Shown here in pieces: positions 45,032 through 55,771 of a stretch of 64,000 nucleotides of DNA. Position 1 is the first letter of the stretch. The number at the start of each line of letters is the position of its first letter. Made by a program: the position numbers and the translations under genes. The DNA is from Capronia americana (lineage: Eukaryota; Ascomycota; Eurotiomycetes; Chaetothyriales; Herpotrichiellaceae), in NCBI GenBank assembly GCA_016110215.1, contig JADWQD010000008.1:992001-1056000 (forward strand), in the 5' to 3' direction. The notes below the pieces were generated by a model, which was not told where the DNA came from, ran no database searches, and saw only the letters and a program-made list of their open reading frames with translations.

Positions 45032-47051
45032 TCAATGGCCCGCTTCGATCTGGACAATTTTGTCGCAGTTGAGAAGGCCAAGAGGGTCGAAAGCTTGCTT
45101 AAGCTACACCAAATGGTCAGTCTGGATGTCAACGAGGATGGTACATTAAAGCTCACCTTGCGCATCGCATCGACAGTTTCTTCTCCAAGTTCCTCGCGGA
45201 GATATTCACGCTTTTTCAAGCCCACGCCGTGCTCGCCCGTGACCGTGCCATCCATGGCAATAGCACGTTGAATCATGCGGTGGACCAAGTCTTCCGCAAC
45301 CTTCTTCTCGGTATCGTTGTAGAGCAGAATCGCTATCATTTCATCAGCACCTAGATCAGACAGTATTGTTCGAGGTACTCACTGTGAAAGTTGCCATCTC
45401 CAACATGTCCGCAGATCCCACCGATCAATCCACTGGCAGCCACATCGTCGTGGGTCACTTGAATAATGTCGGCTAGCCTGCTGATGGGAACAGCCTGTTT
45501 CTCGTCAGTGTAAAACCTCCTGCGAGCGTAGGATATCACTCACCACGTCCGTAGTCCAGACGTGATCGGTACTATTCTTGCGCATAGCCATGACGCTCCA
45601 TAGCGCTTCCTTTCGAGCACTCCACAGCTCATCCGCCTCATCGTCATTCTTTGCGAACTCGAAATTTTTGTTTTGTGCACTTTTGGCGATATTCCTGACG
45701 ATCTTGATCTGCTCCTTGACCCCGTCGGGCGTGCCGGCAAACTTGAAGAACAAGGTTGGCTCTTCCTGCCACGGCCTGCTGGTCATCCCGCTTTTGTTGA
45801 TGCAGCGCATTTGCACGTCGTCCAAGATTTCCATTCCAGCAAGCTGGATACCATCACCGACCACCCTCGCGACGCATTCAGCAGCAGCATGGATGGTGGG
45901 GAAAGTGGCAACGGCAACAGATTGGCTCTTGGGGAGCACAGTGACCTTCAGTGTCGCTTCAGTGACGATTCCAAGAGTGCCTTCGCTGCCAATGAACATC
46001 TGCGTCAAATTGTAGCCGGCGCTGGATTTCCGAGGTCGTCGTCGGGTCTTGATGACTGTCCCATCCGCGAGGACCACGGTGAGAGAAACCACCCAGTCGC
46101 GCATCGTACCGTATCTGTAGGCATTCGTTCCCGAACAGCCAGTGCCGACCATGCCTCCAATTTTGGCGCCTGGACCGGGGTCGGGCGGGAAGAACATGCC
46201 ATGGGCTTTGAGCTCTTCATTGAGGTCCTCCCAGCCGAGGGCGGGCTGGACCACGATATCAAGATCCTGGGGACTGAACTCGAGAATTTTGTCCATCCTG
46301 GCCATGTCGATGCAAATGCCTCCTCGTGTGGGTGCAAAGTGACCTTCCAGACTGGTACCTCCAGACAGGGCTGTGACAGGGATTTTCCGATCGTGGCAGA
46401 CTTTCATGACCTTGGCGACTTCCTCGGTCGACGCAGGGTACACAATGGCAAAGGGCCGTTCGTTAGGCTTGGTCGTGTAGGAAGACCATTCTGAGCCGGA
46501 ATGGGCTTCGAGGTCATCGGGGATCGTAGAGACGTTGTCTTTGCCCACGATCTGCGCAAAGTCGACCCAAGCGGCTTGCAGGTTCGACGTTCGTGTATCG
46601 TGCTGAGGAGGCTGTGCTCGTGACAGAGGGGTGGTCGAAAATACCTCAGGCGCTTTCTCGCCTTTTGTTCCGAGATAGTATGATCCGCCCGCGACAGAGA
46701 GTATAACTATTGTTGTCAGCACGGTGGACACGCCGTGAAGACGAGAGACATACCAAAGCTCAGCCCAAGTGTTCTTCCCGCAGAGCCTCCGCCTCTTTGT
46801 GCCTGGGCTCTGATATAGTTCTCCTCTGTGGCTCTTTCGCGCTTCAGCCTCTCGGCCGTGCTCTGATATAGTTGGCCTCGAAAGGACAAGTTTTCTTGCG
46901 GGTCATCCTTGCCTTTCCCTTTCTCCTCAGGCCTCAAGGGTGAGCTGTGGAATGATCGTGTGGCCGAGACTGCTGGTCTGTAGGAGCCTTCGCGTTCAAG
47001 GCACCGCAGAAGGGAGCTGGCCGGGCGACCAAGTCGCGAAAGTGAATTCAT
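45032..47051 (-). CDS. DLD1: D-lactate dehydrogenase (cytochrome), mitochondrial
   Basis: A flavoprotein that oxidises D-lactate to pyruvate and passes electrons to cytochrome c in the mitochondrial intermembrane space. Five exons join in frame: 47051-46754, 46706-45544, 45494-45383, 45332-45157 and 45103-45032, giving 606 residues. The N-terminus is Arg/Ser-rich with no acidic residues for the first ~20 positions (mitochondrial presequence, RSFHSSPL). A hydrophobic stretch near residues 95-108 (VILSVAGGSYYLG) could be the membrane-sorting anchor. FAD-binding type 4 motifs are present: ALSGGTSLEGH, GAKIGGMVGTGCSGTNA and GSEGTLGIVTEATL; the C-terminal domain has GHVGDGNFH (metal-binding His) and GEHGVGLKK. 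The exon join GNFH|TILLYND supports the third intron. The last exon (LKQAFDPLGLLN) carries the typical family end. Confidence 0.95.
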
Positions 47052-48512
47052 CGTGGACCGGAGGTGAGACAACCGCGAACCGTTCGCTGCTGCCCGTCAA
47101 CGCATTTTGGATGTTATCGAAGGTTTATAAACATCCAACCAAGATTAGGGACCAGGGGAATACAGAGATGCCGCGATTGAGATGCCGGCATGAATTGCGG
47201 AGAAGTTGTGGGAGAAGCTGGCGCAGTTGCGACCTCAATTGGGCCTCCTGCGAAATGACGAATTGCCCGAGGTTTCTTCGAGCAGCTTGGCCCCAGGTTT
47301 TGAGAAGTCCGAGCCTTCGAGAAACTCTCGTATCAACTTTCGCCCATTCCGCCAACATCGAACTACTGTACTGTAATCATCCACACTGCTGTGAGCGTGG
47401 TAGGCGTTCGCCTATGCGACCGGAGTGCCCTCCATCTCCGAAGCCCACGCACCAGTCATTCATGGTAAAAGGTGGTTCAACTTCTTCGAGGAACACTTTC
47501 CAGCGCCCGTTAGTTGTCCGTGCCAGTGGTCTGACCCTGTGCATCGGACATTTCACCATCTCGCCCGAGAATCAGCAACAATGCCTCATGCGATATCTTG
47601 CACTCAGCTTCTGTGCTCCGAAGGACGTTGAGATTGTATCTCAACATCTGGGTTCTGCCCGCCGTCCCCCGAGACAGCACCACTACAAGCAAAGGTTCCC
47701 GTGGTAGAATATGCGAGCGAGATTCGGCGCCGGTTGTAATCAAGCAGGGTTGATGTGTCTGCACCTGACTTGCTCAAATGCTTCGGCGAGAGATCATTGT
47801 TCTAACTACAGCTGCACCTAGGGAATGACGAACAGGTCGTACAGTAACCCATGTTAGAGCGAACAATGAAGTCTTTCTTGAAACACGGAGTGTGGAAGGC
47901 TCTACTCTTGCAACTCGACCGTCTTGCTTACAGGGTTCCTAGTTGTTCTCAGCGCAATCGAGCCAGAATCTGCAAAGGTGCCATATCGCATAAGCAGAGA
48001 GACGGGGATCCTTTTTTACGCGGCCTCCTTGACACCGCCATTAATTTCTTCATGGAGCCGAGATGGCCATACTTGGAGTTACAGTAAACATGTTGGAATG
48101 GCCCTGGGCAAGATTGGTGCTCCAGAACTTGCTGGGCTGAATCTAGGTCATATTGTAGGGCATTGTCCACGCAGGTCTTCTGATGCTTAGCCCAAATGGC
48201 CTGTCCATCTTAGTCATATTGACTTCATGGGCGTATTTATTGGTAGCTAAACCGAGATCGTTATACGCGATAACCTCGCCTGTGGCTACTCGGTACTCTG
48301 CCTGGAGATCCCCGCATTGCTGAACGAACCCAGGCTTCCTATACCGAGGGGGAGATCGTTGCCGTAGTTCGCCACGAATGGCGTGATCTTCATATTCCCG
48401 ACGCTACACCTCTTTCGAAAATGCATCTCTTCTGAACTCCCAAGATCGACGACATCCGCTCTGTAAAAGAAACTCGCAGTAAGAGAGCCGCTGCGCGGTG
48501 ATCAATCTCGAC
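47052..48512. other. Divergent intergenic region, no supported gene
   Basis: About 1.5 kb between two diverging genes. Short frames on both strands show no motif. A 255-codon plus-strand frame (46940-47707) opens inside the first exon of D-lactate dehydrogenase and is a shadow. Confidence 0.5.
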
Positions 48513-49744
48513 ATGTCGTTCTCTAGCATCCCGATCCTCGATCTGTCGCTCGCGCGCGACCCCGCGACAAAGCCGCAATTACTCGACGAGCTCCGGCACG
48601 CGCTGCTGGAAGTCGGCTTCCTGTACATCAAAAACACAGGCATTCCCGAGGCGTTGATCAATGAGGTCATCTCGTTGGGCAAAGCCTTCTTCGACCTGCC
48701 GGAGGAGAAGAAGCTCGAGATCGAGATGAAGAACGCGCCCTCGTTCCTCGGCTACAACAAGCTAGGCATGGAAATCACGCGCTTCAAGACCGACTGGCGC
48801 GAACAGATTGATTTGTCGACGCCTCATCCGGTACCCGGGCCAGATGACCCGCTGTACCGGAACCTACTGGCACCGAACTTGTGGCCGGACCCGAACGCCC
48901 TGCCGGGCTTCAGGGAGGTGTATGAGGACTATATGGCCAAGATGGGCGACATGAGCATGGAGTTCACGAGCCTGATAGCCGAAGCGATCGGGCTGCCGAG
49001 GGATGCGTTTGCGCAGTTCTTCGACGACGCGCAGCAGCATAAGTTGAAGATCGTCAAGTATCCTGACTTGGAGGAGTTGGGGGTCGAAGGCGAGGCGCAG
49101 GGTGTGGGGCCCCACAAGGACAGCATGCTGACGAGCTACTTGCTGCAAGCGAGCCACCATCGCGGGTTGCAGGTCCAGAACGCCGAGGGGCGGTGGGTCG
49201 ACTGTCCGCCGATTGACGGCACGTTCGTGGTCGCCATCGGACAGGGCATGGAAGCGCTCACGCAGGGGGTATGCCAGTCGACGACCCACCGCGTGCAGAG
49301 TCCGCCCCGTGGATCGGGGGCGAGGTATAGTATTCCGTTCTTCCAGGGCGTGAGCTACGATGCGACGTTCGAGAGTATGGACGTGCCGGATTCAGTGAAG
49401 AAGCTGAGGGCGGATATCCTGGAGAGGCGTGGAGGCCAGAGGCTGGATGATATCGAGTTTACCTTCATCAAGGGAATGTGGAGTCGGTTAGGCGAGGCAA
49501 CTTTGATGAACAGGATCAAGAGTCATCCGGACGTTGGTGAGAGATGGGTAAGTCGCTAGACTGCCATATATGTTGCCAACGAGGCGGTTGCTAATCCGAT
49601 TGACTGAAACAGTACCCTGAACTGCTAAAGAAGATCCGAGCAGATCAGGCCGAGGAGGCAGCCAAGTTCGCAGCCGCAGAGAAGGCGGCTTCGACGAAAT
49701 CGCCGCCGCTGCCGACGCAGCCACAGTCCATATCGGCCCATTGA
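48513..49744 (+). CDS. 2-oxoglutarate/Fe(II)-dependent oxygenase (isopenicillin-N-synthase-like)
   Basis: Two exons join in frame: 48513-49547 and 49613-49744, giving 388 residues. The start is the ATG at 48513 (MSFSSIPILDL); a GTG five codons upstream is not needed. The N-terminal DIOX_N part (GFLYIKNTGIP, LGKAFFDLPEEKK) and the 2OG-Fe(II) oxygenase core are complete: His201 and Asp203 (GPHKDS), His259 (STTHRV) and Arg271-x-Ser273 (RYS) for iron and 2-oxoglutarate binding. The C-terminal exon adds an Ala/Glu-rich helix and a Pro/Ser tail. The family includes enzymes of secondary metabolism and of purine or flavonoid-like modification; the substrate here is unknown. It converges on the HET gene at 49840 with only 95 bases between stop codons. 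Confidence 0.9.
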
Positions 49745-49839
49745 TTGTTGAGAGCGTATGATAATTGTAGATCGGCAGACTGGGTGGGCTAGCTAAATGC
49801 CGCAAACAAGAGTCCTGCTTGAAAGCCCCTCAGTTCAAT

Positions 49840-52194
49840 TCACATGATATGCCATTCTTGATCAACAGAAGTCCAGCTTCCTGTACGGGGTATTCCATCT
49901 TGCTCGGTCTGCGCAGTGTGCGGCGCTGGCCATAGTGTCAGGCTCCCCTTCCACGCATTCACACAACAGGTCGCATATCTCACACGAACACGGCGTTCAT
50001 ATCGACACATGAGAGCGATCCCATGTCGTCCGCTGATGGAAACCAAAGCTGCGTTGGGCCTGTTCGCCAGGTACGTGTCCTCGCCCCTGATATCTATTTC
50101 TCTCGTGTCGAAGATCACCGCCAGCTGAGTCTCCCCATCGAAATGGTCGGCCAAAATCAGCTTGTGGTTGCCATTCCTGTCGAGCGAGCTCACCTGGTGC
50201 CATCTATCAGACGTCAGGATTTCGACATGGAGCCTGTGTTCTCCTGCCTCGTAGATACAGCCCGTGCTGATATCCGGATCGGTCCACGGGCCACACAGCA
50301 ACAAACCAAGCGAGGTGATTTGAAGGCCATTCCGATCTCTCCTGGCAGAATGTCGCGTTGGGGCGATCACGCTACCGCCGTGGAAGCTGCTAGGGGCCCA
50401 GCGGTAGCCATCTTCCAGAAGCTTGGGACCAGGATTCCACAGCACCTGTTCTGGCACGCGGTCCAGGAGGCTGAATAGCATTCTCATGGCCCTACTCTGA
50501 CGTTTCTGGGCGGCCTCGTGGTTTTCGATCCCGCCCCTGGCGGCGTTCAGTATTTCCGAGGGATCGACGCCGATCATGTTCGCGAAACAAATTGCCTCAT
50601 CGTCCATCACAGAAGTCTGGCGCGCCTGCATGAGCGAGAACGCTAGGACGAAGCGAACCGGCCGGCTGGCGTACAAGATCACGCGAGCTTGACAGTAAAA
50701 GCGACACGCCTCATTCGCTACGGGATCAAGCGCATCGGGCCCGACTGTCTGGCGTCGCAGCTGGCGGACCGCAAGGTCTACGTCCAGGATATCATCTTCG
50801 AACAGGACCAACAAGCCTCTACTTAGCACTGCCTCCTGCAACGTCCATACTCGGCGCATCCAGGCCGAGGACAAGATGCGGAATAGGTTTTCCAACGTCG
50901 AGGCCGGCCTTGAACAGTGCCGTAGAAGCTCCGAATCCAGAACGAGGACCACCTGAGCCTCGCTGTATGTGATCGCCATCCACCTGATGGCAAGATCTCG
51001 GTGTTTCTTGAAACTGGCTCCGACAGGCACACAGAGGGTGTCCAACCAGAAGTAGACGGTATGAGCCCTTTCACAAGTTGCTGTACCGAGAGAGCTATCC
51101 TCTGCATCTTCTTGCTCATGCGGTGTGAAGCGATACACCTGGCACAGCACATAGTAAAACCACCCGGCTCGACAGCCGGGGATCGTATTGGCGTACGGAT
51201 TGCCCAACCCATCACTCCAGACGTGGGAGATGGCCACGAAATTCATTCCGGGTTTGTAGGGAACGGCTCTCAGGACAGGAACATCTCCCAGCATCGACAG
51301 CTCAAGCACGGGAAATTGCCCGTTGTCAAGAATCTCCATGATGGTTTCGACCGGCGGCCCAGTGGGCGTACAGTTACAACCTTGCGACGTATGCCGGGGA
51401 TGATATGGCGCCCCTGGGAGTATGTCGTTTACCACGCACCTGGTCTCCGAACAGTTGTCATGGGCTAGTGTCTCGGCGCGTTTCAACCTGGTGGCGTACA
51501 TGTAACCGGTGGCAAAGACACAGCTTTGCAATCGCCTAAGGTCGTTCTCGCACCATCCCCGTTCTTCGAAATAGTCCTTCAGCCGAGGAGTATTCCATTT
51601 TCCAGCATCCTTCTGGAGAATGACCTCATCGGACGTCTCGTATCCCGGAACCAGGTCGAAGCGCAAATGACTTATTGCGTAGGCCAGGGTCGTTCCGAGG
51701 ATCGAAATCGACAGCAGCAGTGATTCCGGCAGCCGTTCAGAGGGGGGTGTCTTGTGCTGCCAGTAACAGAGAGTGCCATGTTGGGATCGTATTTCCGCCA
51801 CTATATCTCGTAGTTCAGAGAATCGCGTTGCTCGCATACTCTCCGAGAGCCCATGGATCGTGGTCGCCCACTGGCGGAGGAGTCCCGGAAGCCTCGCCGT
51901 GGTCAGAAACCGGCGACCGTCCGTGTTGAGAGTGATGAAATACGCAGCGTCAACAGGTTGTCCTATAACAAACTCGAGAAACCCAAAATAGAGCCAGTTT
52001 TGGACGAATTCCGCCCTCTCCGCAACCGATTTCCATTTGGACATGAGTTCATGTTCATCTCTTTCCAGCAGCATCGAGTTAAAGCCACAGCGAGCAGGAT
52101 ACCTCCGGAATGGGCCGTGGTCATAGCCAGCCTCACCGAAAATGGGAAACTCAGGAATGGGCAAAGGGTCATGCGGTGTCGGAAGATGATCCAT
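49840..52194 (-). CDS. HET-domain protein, large form
   Basis: Intron-free frame of 784 residues from ATG 52194. The HET domain is in the middle: FVAISHVWSDGLGNPYANT, VYFWLDTLCVPV, a LAIRWMAITYSEAQVVLVLD segment and WMRRVWTLQEAVLS. An N-terminal region of about 300 residues without recognised domain precedes it, and about 300 residues follow; this long architecture is common in Pezizomycotina HET proteins with the 'SHVWSDGLGNP' variant. No transmembrane segment or repeat domain is obvious. The likely role is non-self recognition and cell death after hyphal fusion. It belongs to a different subtype from the HET protein at 17173-18900, so the two are not recent duplicates. Confidence 0.9.
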   Translation of the reverse strand: MDHLPTPHDPLPIPEFPIFGEAGYDHGPFRRYPARCGFNSMLLERDEHELMSKWKSVAERAEFVQNWLYFGFLEFVIGQPVDAAYFITLNTDGRRFLTTARLPGLLRQWATTIHGLSESMRATRFSELRDIVAEIRSQHGTLCYWQHKTPPSERLPESLLLSISILGTTLAYAISHLRFDLVPGYETSDEVILQKDAGKWNTPRLKDYFEERGWCENDLRRLQSCVFATGYMYATRLKRAETLAHDNCSETRCVVNDILPGAPYHPRHTSQGCNCTPTGPPVETIMEILDNGQFPVLELSMLGDVPVLRAVPYKPGMNFVAISHVWSDGLGNPYANTIPGCRAGWFYYVLCQVYRFTPHEQEDAEDSSLGTATCERAHTVYFWLDTLCVPVGASFKKHRDLAIRWMAITYSEAQVVLVLDSELLRHCSRPASTLENLFRILSSAWMRRVWTLQEAVLSRGLLVLFEDDILDVDLAVRQLRRQTVGPDALDPVANEACRFYCQARVILYASRPVRFVLAFSLMQARQTSVMDDEAICFANMIGVDPSEILNAARGGIENHEAAQKRQSRAMRMLFSLLDRVPEQVLWNPGPKLLEDGYRWAPSSFHGGSVIAPTRHSARRDRNGLQITSLGLLLCGPWTDPDISTGCIYEAGEHRLHVEILTSDRWHQVSSLDRNGNHKLILADHFDGETQLAVIFDTREIDIRGEDTYLANRPNAALVSISGRHGIALMCRYERRVRVRYATCCVNAWKGSLTLWPAPHTAQTEQDGIPRTGSWTSVDQEWHIM

Positions 52195-53425
52195 TCCACT
52201 TGCGGTGACACGCGATAGATCTATCGTTGCCTAATCGTGCTCAATAGCTCAGAAGCTGTTCCCAAGCAAAGAGGAACCGACGTCTTGGCTGTAGTTACCT
52301 TGTCGTTGTTCACGACTGTGGCGGACGTCGAGTTCGTCGCCTGAAACACGTCGACCTCATCCGGCTAGTCTCATGCTCGTTTCATGTGGCGCCCTCGGCC
52401 TGAGGACACATGAGTACATAGAATTAACCCTCTCGAAGGCGGTGTCAGTGGACTAGGCTTTGTAGAAAGGCAGGAGTGAGTCTGGAGTCAGGGGAATCAT
52501 TCTCAAAAGCGAGTCTATTAATTCCCTGGAGCAGCCAGTAGCCCAGCTACTACTCACGAGTTAATTACAGCCCAGCAGCACCATCCTTCGCGAGCACATG
52601 TCTAAATTTATTCTGTACCCTTAAAAGGTACGAGAAGATACATTACATACCTGCCTCATAGAAAATTTCTACTTTCCCACTTCGAAATCTCCCTCCATCT
52701 TCTGAGCCTGTGGTACGCAGCCGCGGTTGGATGCTACGACCGCGGCGGAGGAAGGCCCGGCCCTCCCAGATAAGGGGATACTGTGTAGTAGCCTTGCCCC
52801 TCGCCGGCCGCCACCCCTCACTAATTAGCCCAGCCTACCGAAACGCCCGATGCCACCAAAAATAAGTAAATCTTTCACAAGATCCACAAAAAAAGCAGAG
52901 ACGACCGCGAGAAGATTCGAACTCCTAATCTCTGGTGATTTTCTTGAACCGAAAACCAGCGCCTTAACCATTAGGCCACTAGAAACCCGGATGTTAGCAT
53001 GATTGCAATCTTGCTGCGGTGGAGTGATTGTACTAACCGCGGCCGGGGATTTTCTGTGACGAATTCAAGTAGAAATTTTGCTGCATCAAATAATATTACA
53101 AGGATTTGTTTGTGCCGAGGATGCCGGAGCTGCTTTCGTTTGCGGTTGCAAGCGGCGCCAGCGGCTTCGATGTACATATACGACTTGAGTCTCCGCAGTG
53201 GATGAATGACAGAAGAAGCCTATTGCGCCTCCGGTCGGGAGTGAACCTATCGGCCGGAGAATCCTCGCATAACCCCTCGGAGCACAAGTTGGCTGCATGT
53301 GCCATTGCCACGGACAGCACTTGTTATTAGCCATCCTCATCTCTATCCTGTTAACAGCATGACAGCACTGGCGTCGACGATCCAACGCAGCATTCCAACT
53401 TATTTACGGTATGTACAATAAATCC
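52195..53425. other. Intergenic region with a broken tRNA gene
   Basis: Contains the HET-gene promoter on the right of 52195 and, at 52902-52985, a tRNA-Arg-like element. No protein-coding signal is seen; short frames at 52971-53385 are shadows. Stretches such as 52500-52580 with TTAATTA words are A/T-rich. Confidence 0.5.
52902..52985 (-). tRNA. tRNA-Arg(UCG) gene with intron, 5' acceptor strand lost (probable pseudogene)
   Basis: Read on the minus strand: D-arm GCC-TAATGGTTAA-GGC, anticodon stem CTGGT/ACCAG with loop TTTCGG..C (anticodon TCG) and an 11-base intron after position 37, T-arm AGGAG-TTCGAAT-CTTCT, then CGCGGTC plus discriminator G. Seven Ts follow nine bases later (52894-52888), a normal Pol III terminator. 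The 5' acceptor strand should be GACCGCG to pair with CGCGGTC, but the seven bases there are TTTCTAG, which do not pair at all. Everything from position 8 on is intact. The gene is therefore probably non-functional unless edited. Confidence 0.7.
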
Positions 53426-55036
53426 CTACCAATTCAACCAGTCGGACATGAACTCGGTCCAAAAATCCTCGCCACTGATTTTTGGCACCCCGTTCGTTCG
53501 AGCTGGAGTCTGTTGAGCTCGGGCTATTGATGCAGGATTATCGTTCTCGAGGAACGAATTGACAAGCTCGTACGCTGAACCTTGATGACCAATATCCGTT
53601 GAAGATACTTCGCGAGGTGCTTTGACCGAGGTTGCCCGCTCTGCGACCGCGACCAATATTCTGTCCAGCCAGCTCAGCAAGTGTGGTGCGATGTCTGCTT
53701 CACTTCCTAAGGATTGTGTCAGGCTGTCCAGAAGAGATCGAAAGCGAGCAATATACTCGTGGACAGGCCAGGGATGTGCTGAACCGGCCGTGGCTGCCGG
53801 TGCCAACAACAATCCAAGCCGAGCGAGAAGAAATAAAGTCGTGATCAGGTGTGCCCATTCAACAATGCCCATGCGAACGAGGTAGGCCAGCTCTTGAGCG
53901 AGGATATTCGAAAGTAGTTCCTGGAAGTGATGGACACAGACTTGGACGTCTGCGGGCGATGGGGATTTCGCATTCGAGGACTTGAGCAGACTGTATGCCG
54001 TGGTGAAATGGAAGCTCGATCTCAACGTCGCTGACGTCTGCGCTTGCAGGTATATCGTCTCCCAGTCGCGCAGCAGGCTGGGTCCCGAAGCTGGCGGAGG
54101 CGTTGCAGTATTACAATTCGACGCACTGTTAGCAGAGTGATGGCGTGCCACGAGGTGCAGCAGCTCCACCAGCGCGGGCGCCTCTTTGTCCTGCGGTCGT
54201 AGAGAAACGACGGCCAATATCCTCGCGGCATTTCGCAGACTTTCTATGCATCGCATATTCTCCGATCTGTCATACCCAAGCACGCAGCCTCCACAATTGA
54301 GGTAGTAGCACAGCAGAAACGCCCGGATCTCATCTGGGTCTGCCTCTTGCTGCGTTGAATCGACCTCGGCCCTCGAGAACTTTCTGGGCAGCCCCAGATC
54401 AGCAACCATGCCGTTCGCAAGTTGTATGAACTGGTACACCTGGAGCGTCTCCGGTTCAAAGCGATGATGATACCAGGCCAAGTACGTCAGAAGGCTCTGG
54501 AGGAGCTCCATACTGGTTTGTCCCTTGACGATGACCCGATCAGCAAGGACATGCCGGAAGAGGTTGTCAGCTTGTATTTCGAATTCTCGATCGGCGCTGC
54601 TCCCCGTGAGTATTGCGGCTAAGAGGAACATCGGACAGGACGCGAGAAGACGGCTCAGCAGCCCATTTGCGTCCATTGTACCAGCAGGGGGATTTCCAGC
54701 CGGGAGTTGGATCGCAAGGGGCACCGCGTGCGCCATCCGAACGTATTGATCGAGGAATGTCTTTGCGCGCTGAATCTTCAGACCTTTACAAGCAGGCCAC
54801 TGGTCGATCGCACCAACTCCTAACTCCACAAGCAGAGCTTGGCCGAACGGCACCTCATCTTCCAGGCTGGCCGGTACATTACTCGCTTGTTCTGTAAATG
54901 GACTGGCTTCTGATGTTCGTGTCACATTATCACCGTGCGCATGGTCGAGCGCGGTGCTTGTGCCATGAGACTCCCTCCGAGCGGCAGGATCGGTTGGAGC
55001 AAATCGACCATGTACCCTGCCAGCTGTCAACATCAT
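53426..55036 (-). CDS. Fungal transcription-factor-like protein, zinc cluster not seen
   Basis: Frame of 536 residues from ATG 55036. The body resembles the middle homology region of Zn(2)Cys(6) regulators: LLSRLLASCPMFLLAAILTG, LQSLLTYLAWYHHR, QLANGMVADLGLPRKF, CYYLNCGGCVLGYDRSENMR and the terminal FWTEFMSDWLNW, which is a frequent C-terminal motif (FWxEFMSDW) of these proteins. No CysX2CysX6Cys cluster is present in the N-terminal 60 residues. The sequence around the ATG (TTGACAG just after it) could be an intron end, so an upstream exon carrying the cluster is possible, but I found no in-frame candidate within 250 bases. Its start is therefore uncertain. It is divergent from SDH3. Confidence 0.65.
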   Translation of the reverse strand: MMLTAGRVHGRFAPTDPAARRESHGTSTALDHAHGDNVTRTSEASPFTEQASNVPASLEDEVPFGQALLVELGVGAIDQWPACKGLKIQRAKTFLDQYVRMAHAVPLAIQLPAGNPPAGTMDANGLLSRLLASCPMFLLAAILTGSSADREFEIQADNLFRHVLADRVIVKGQTSMELLQSLLTYLAWYHHRFEPETLQVYQFIQLANGMVADLGLPRKFSRAEVDSTQQEADPDEIRAFLLCYYLNCGGCVLGYDRSENMRCIESLRNAARILAVVSLRPQDKEAPALVELLHLVARHHSANSASNCNTATPPPASGPSLLRDWETIYLQAQTSATLRSSFHFTTAYSLLKSSNAKSPSPADVQVCVHHFQELLSNILAQELAYLVRMGIVEWAHLITTLFLLARLGLLLAPAATAGSAHPWPVHEYIARFRSLLDSLTQSLGSEADIAPHLLSWLDRILVAVAERATSVKAPREVSSTDIGHQGSAYELVNSFLENDNPASIARAQQTPARTNGVPKISGEDFWTEFMSDWLNW

Positions 55037-55771
55037 CGTGTAAACCGAGGGGGAAGCCTCATGTAATTATGTGTGTGCTCACCTCTTCAGCGGCGCCGTC
55101 TTCCTAATCACTTCATGATGCACGCATGTAAGCCCAGACCGTTCGCATCTGGAGATCTTTCAGCCCCAGAACCGACCCAAGGACAAAACAATGTGCTCCA
55201 GAACCGTCTCAAGAGTAAAGTAATGCGCAGCCAGAGTTAAATAATATGCTGGTGGAGACACACCCACTCACCTTCTGCAAGTCCCCTCCCGGCTACCGGG
55301 TAGACATCGAGATTTCCGAGCCCGACAGGCTTCACACGCGCGTCTGCACGAGCCTTGCATTAGCGACACGCAGGCGCCGAATCCAGACGCAAGGATAAAG
55401 TACACAGTGCCGAGTACTGGGTACGGTAATAAAGGGTGGGCGAGGGACCAAAAGCTCGCAAGAAAGTTCGATCGTCGGACCGACGGTAGCAGCGTCCGGA
55501 TTGGTGGCTGGCCGCACGGTGGATGAGGTTGCTAACTTGATTCAGCCTAGCCAATCTCCCCTGGGGGTGTGACCGGCCAGTGACCGGGTACGAAGGTAGG
55601 ATACACATACATACATATAGATATACATACCTCCTCGTACGCCCGCGGAGATACCCAGACCTTGTACTACTGGGAGTACTTCCTCAGATATAATCAGAAC
55701 AGTGCTTGCTTCTGCTTGGACGCGTCGCCATTGCATCCTCATCCAGCTCATCCTCATCCAACTCATCCATC
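55037..55771. other. Divergent intergenic region between regulator-like gene and SDH3
   Basis: No coding signal apart from shadows. A short ATAC/ATAT microsatellite lies at about 55602-55632. Promoters of both flanking genes should be here. Confidence 0.5.

Noticed and set aside
45673..46494. 273-codon plus-strand frame
   Set aside because: Antisense shadow of D-lactate dehydrogenase.
46940..47707. 255-codon plus-strand frame
   Set aside because: Begins inside the first exon of D-lactate dehydrogenase on the other strand and shows no domain.
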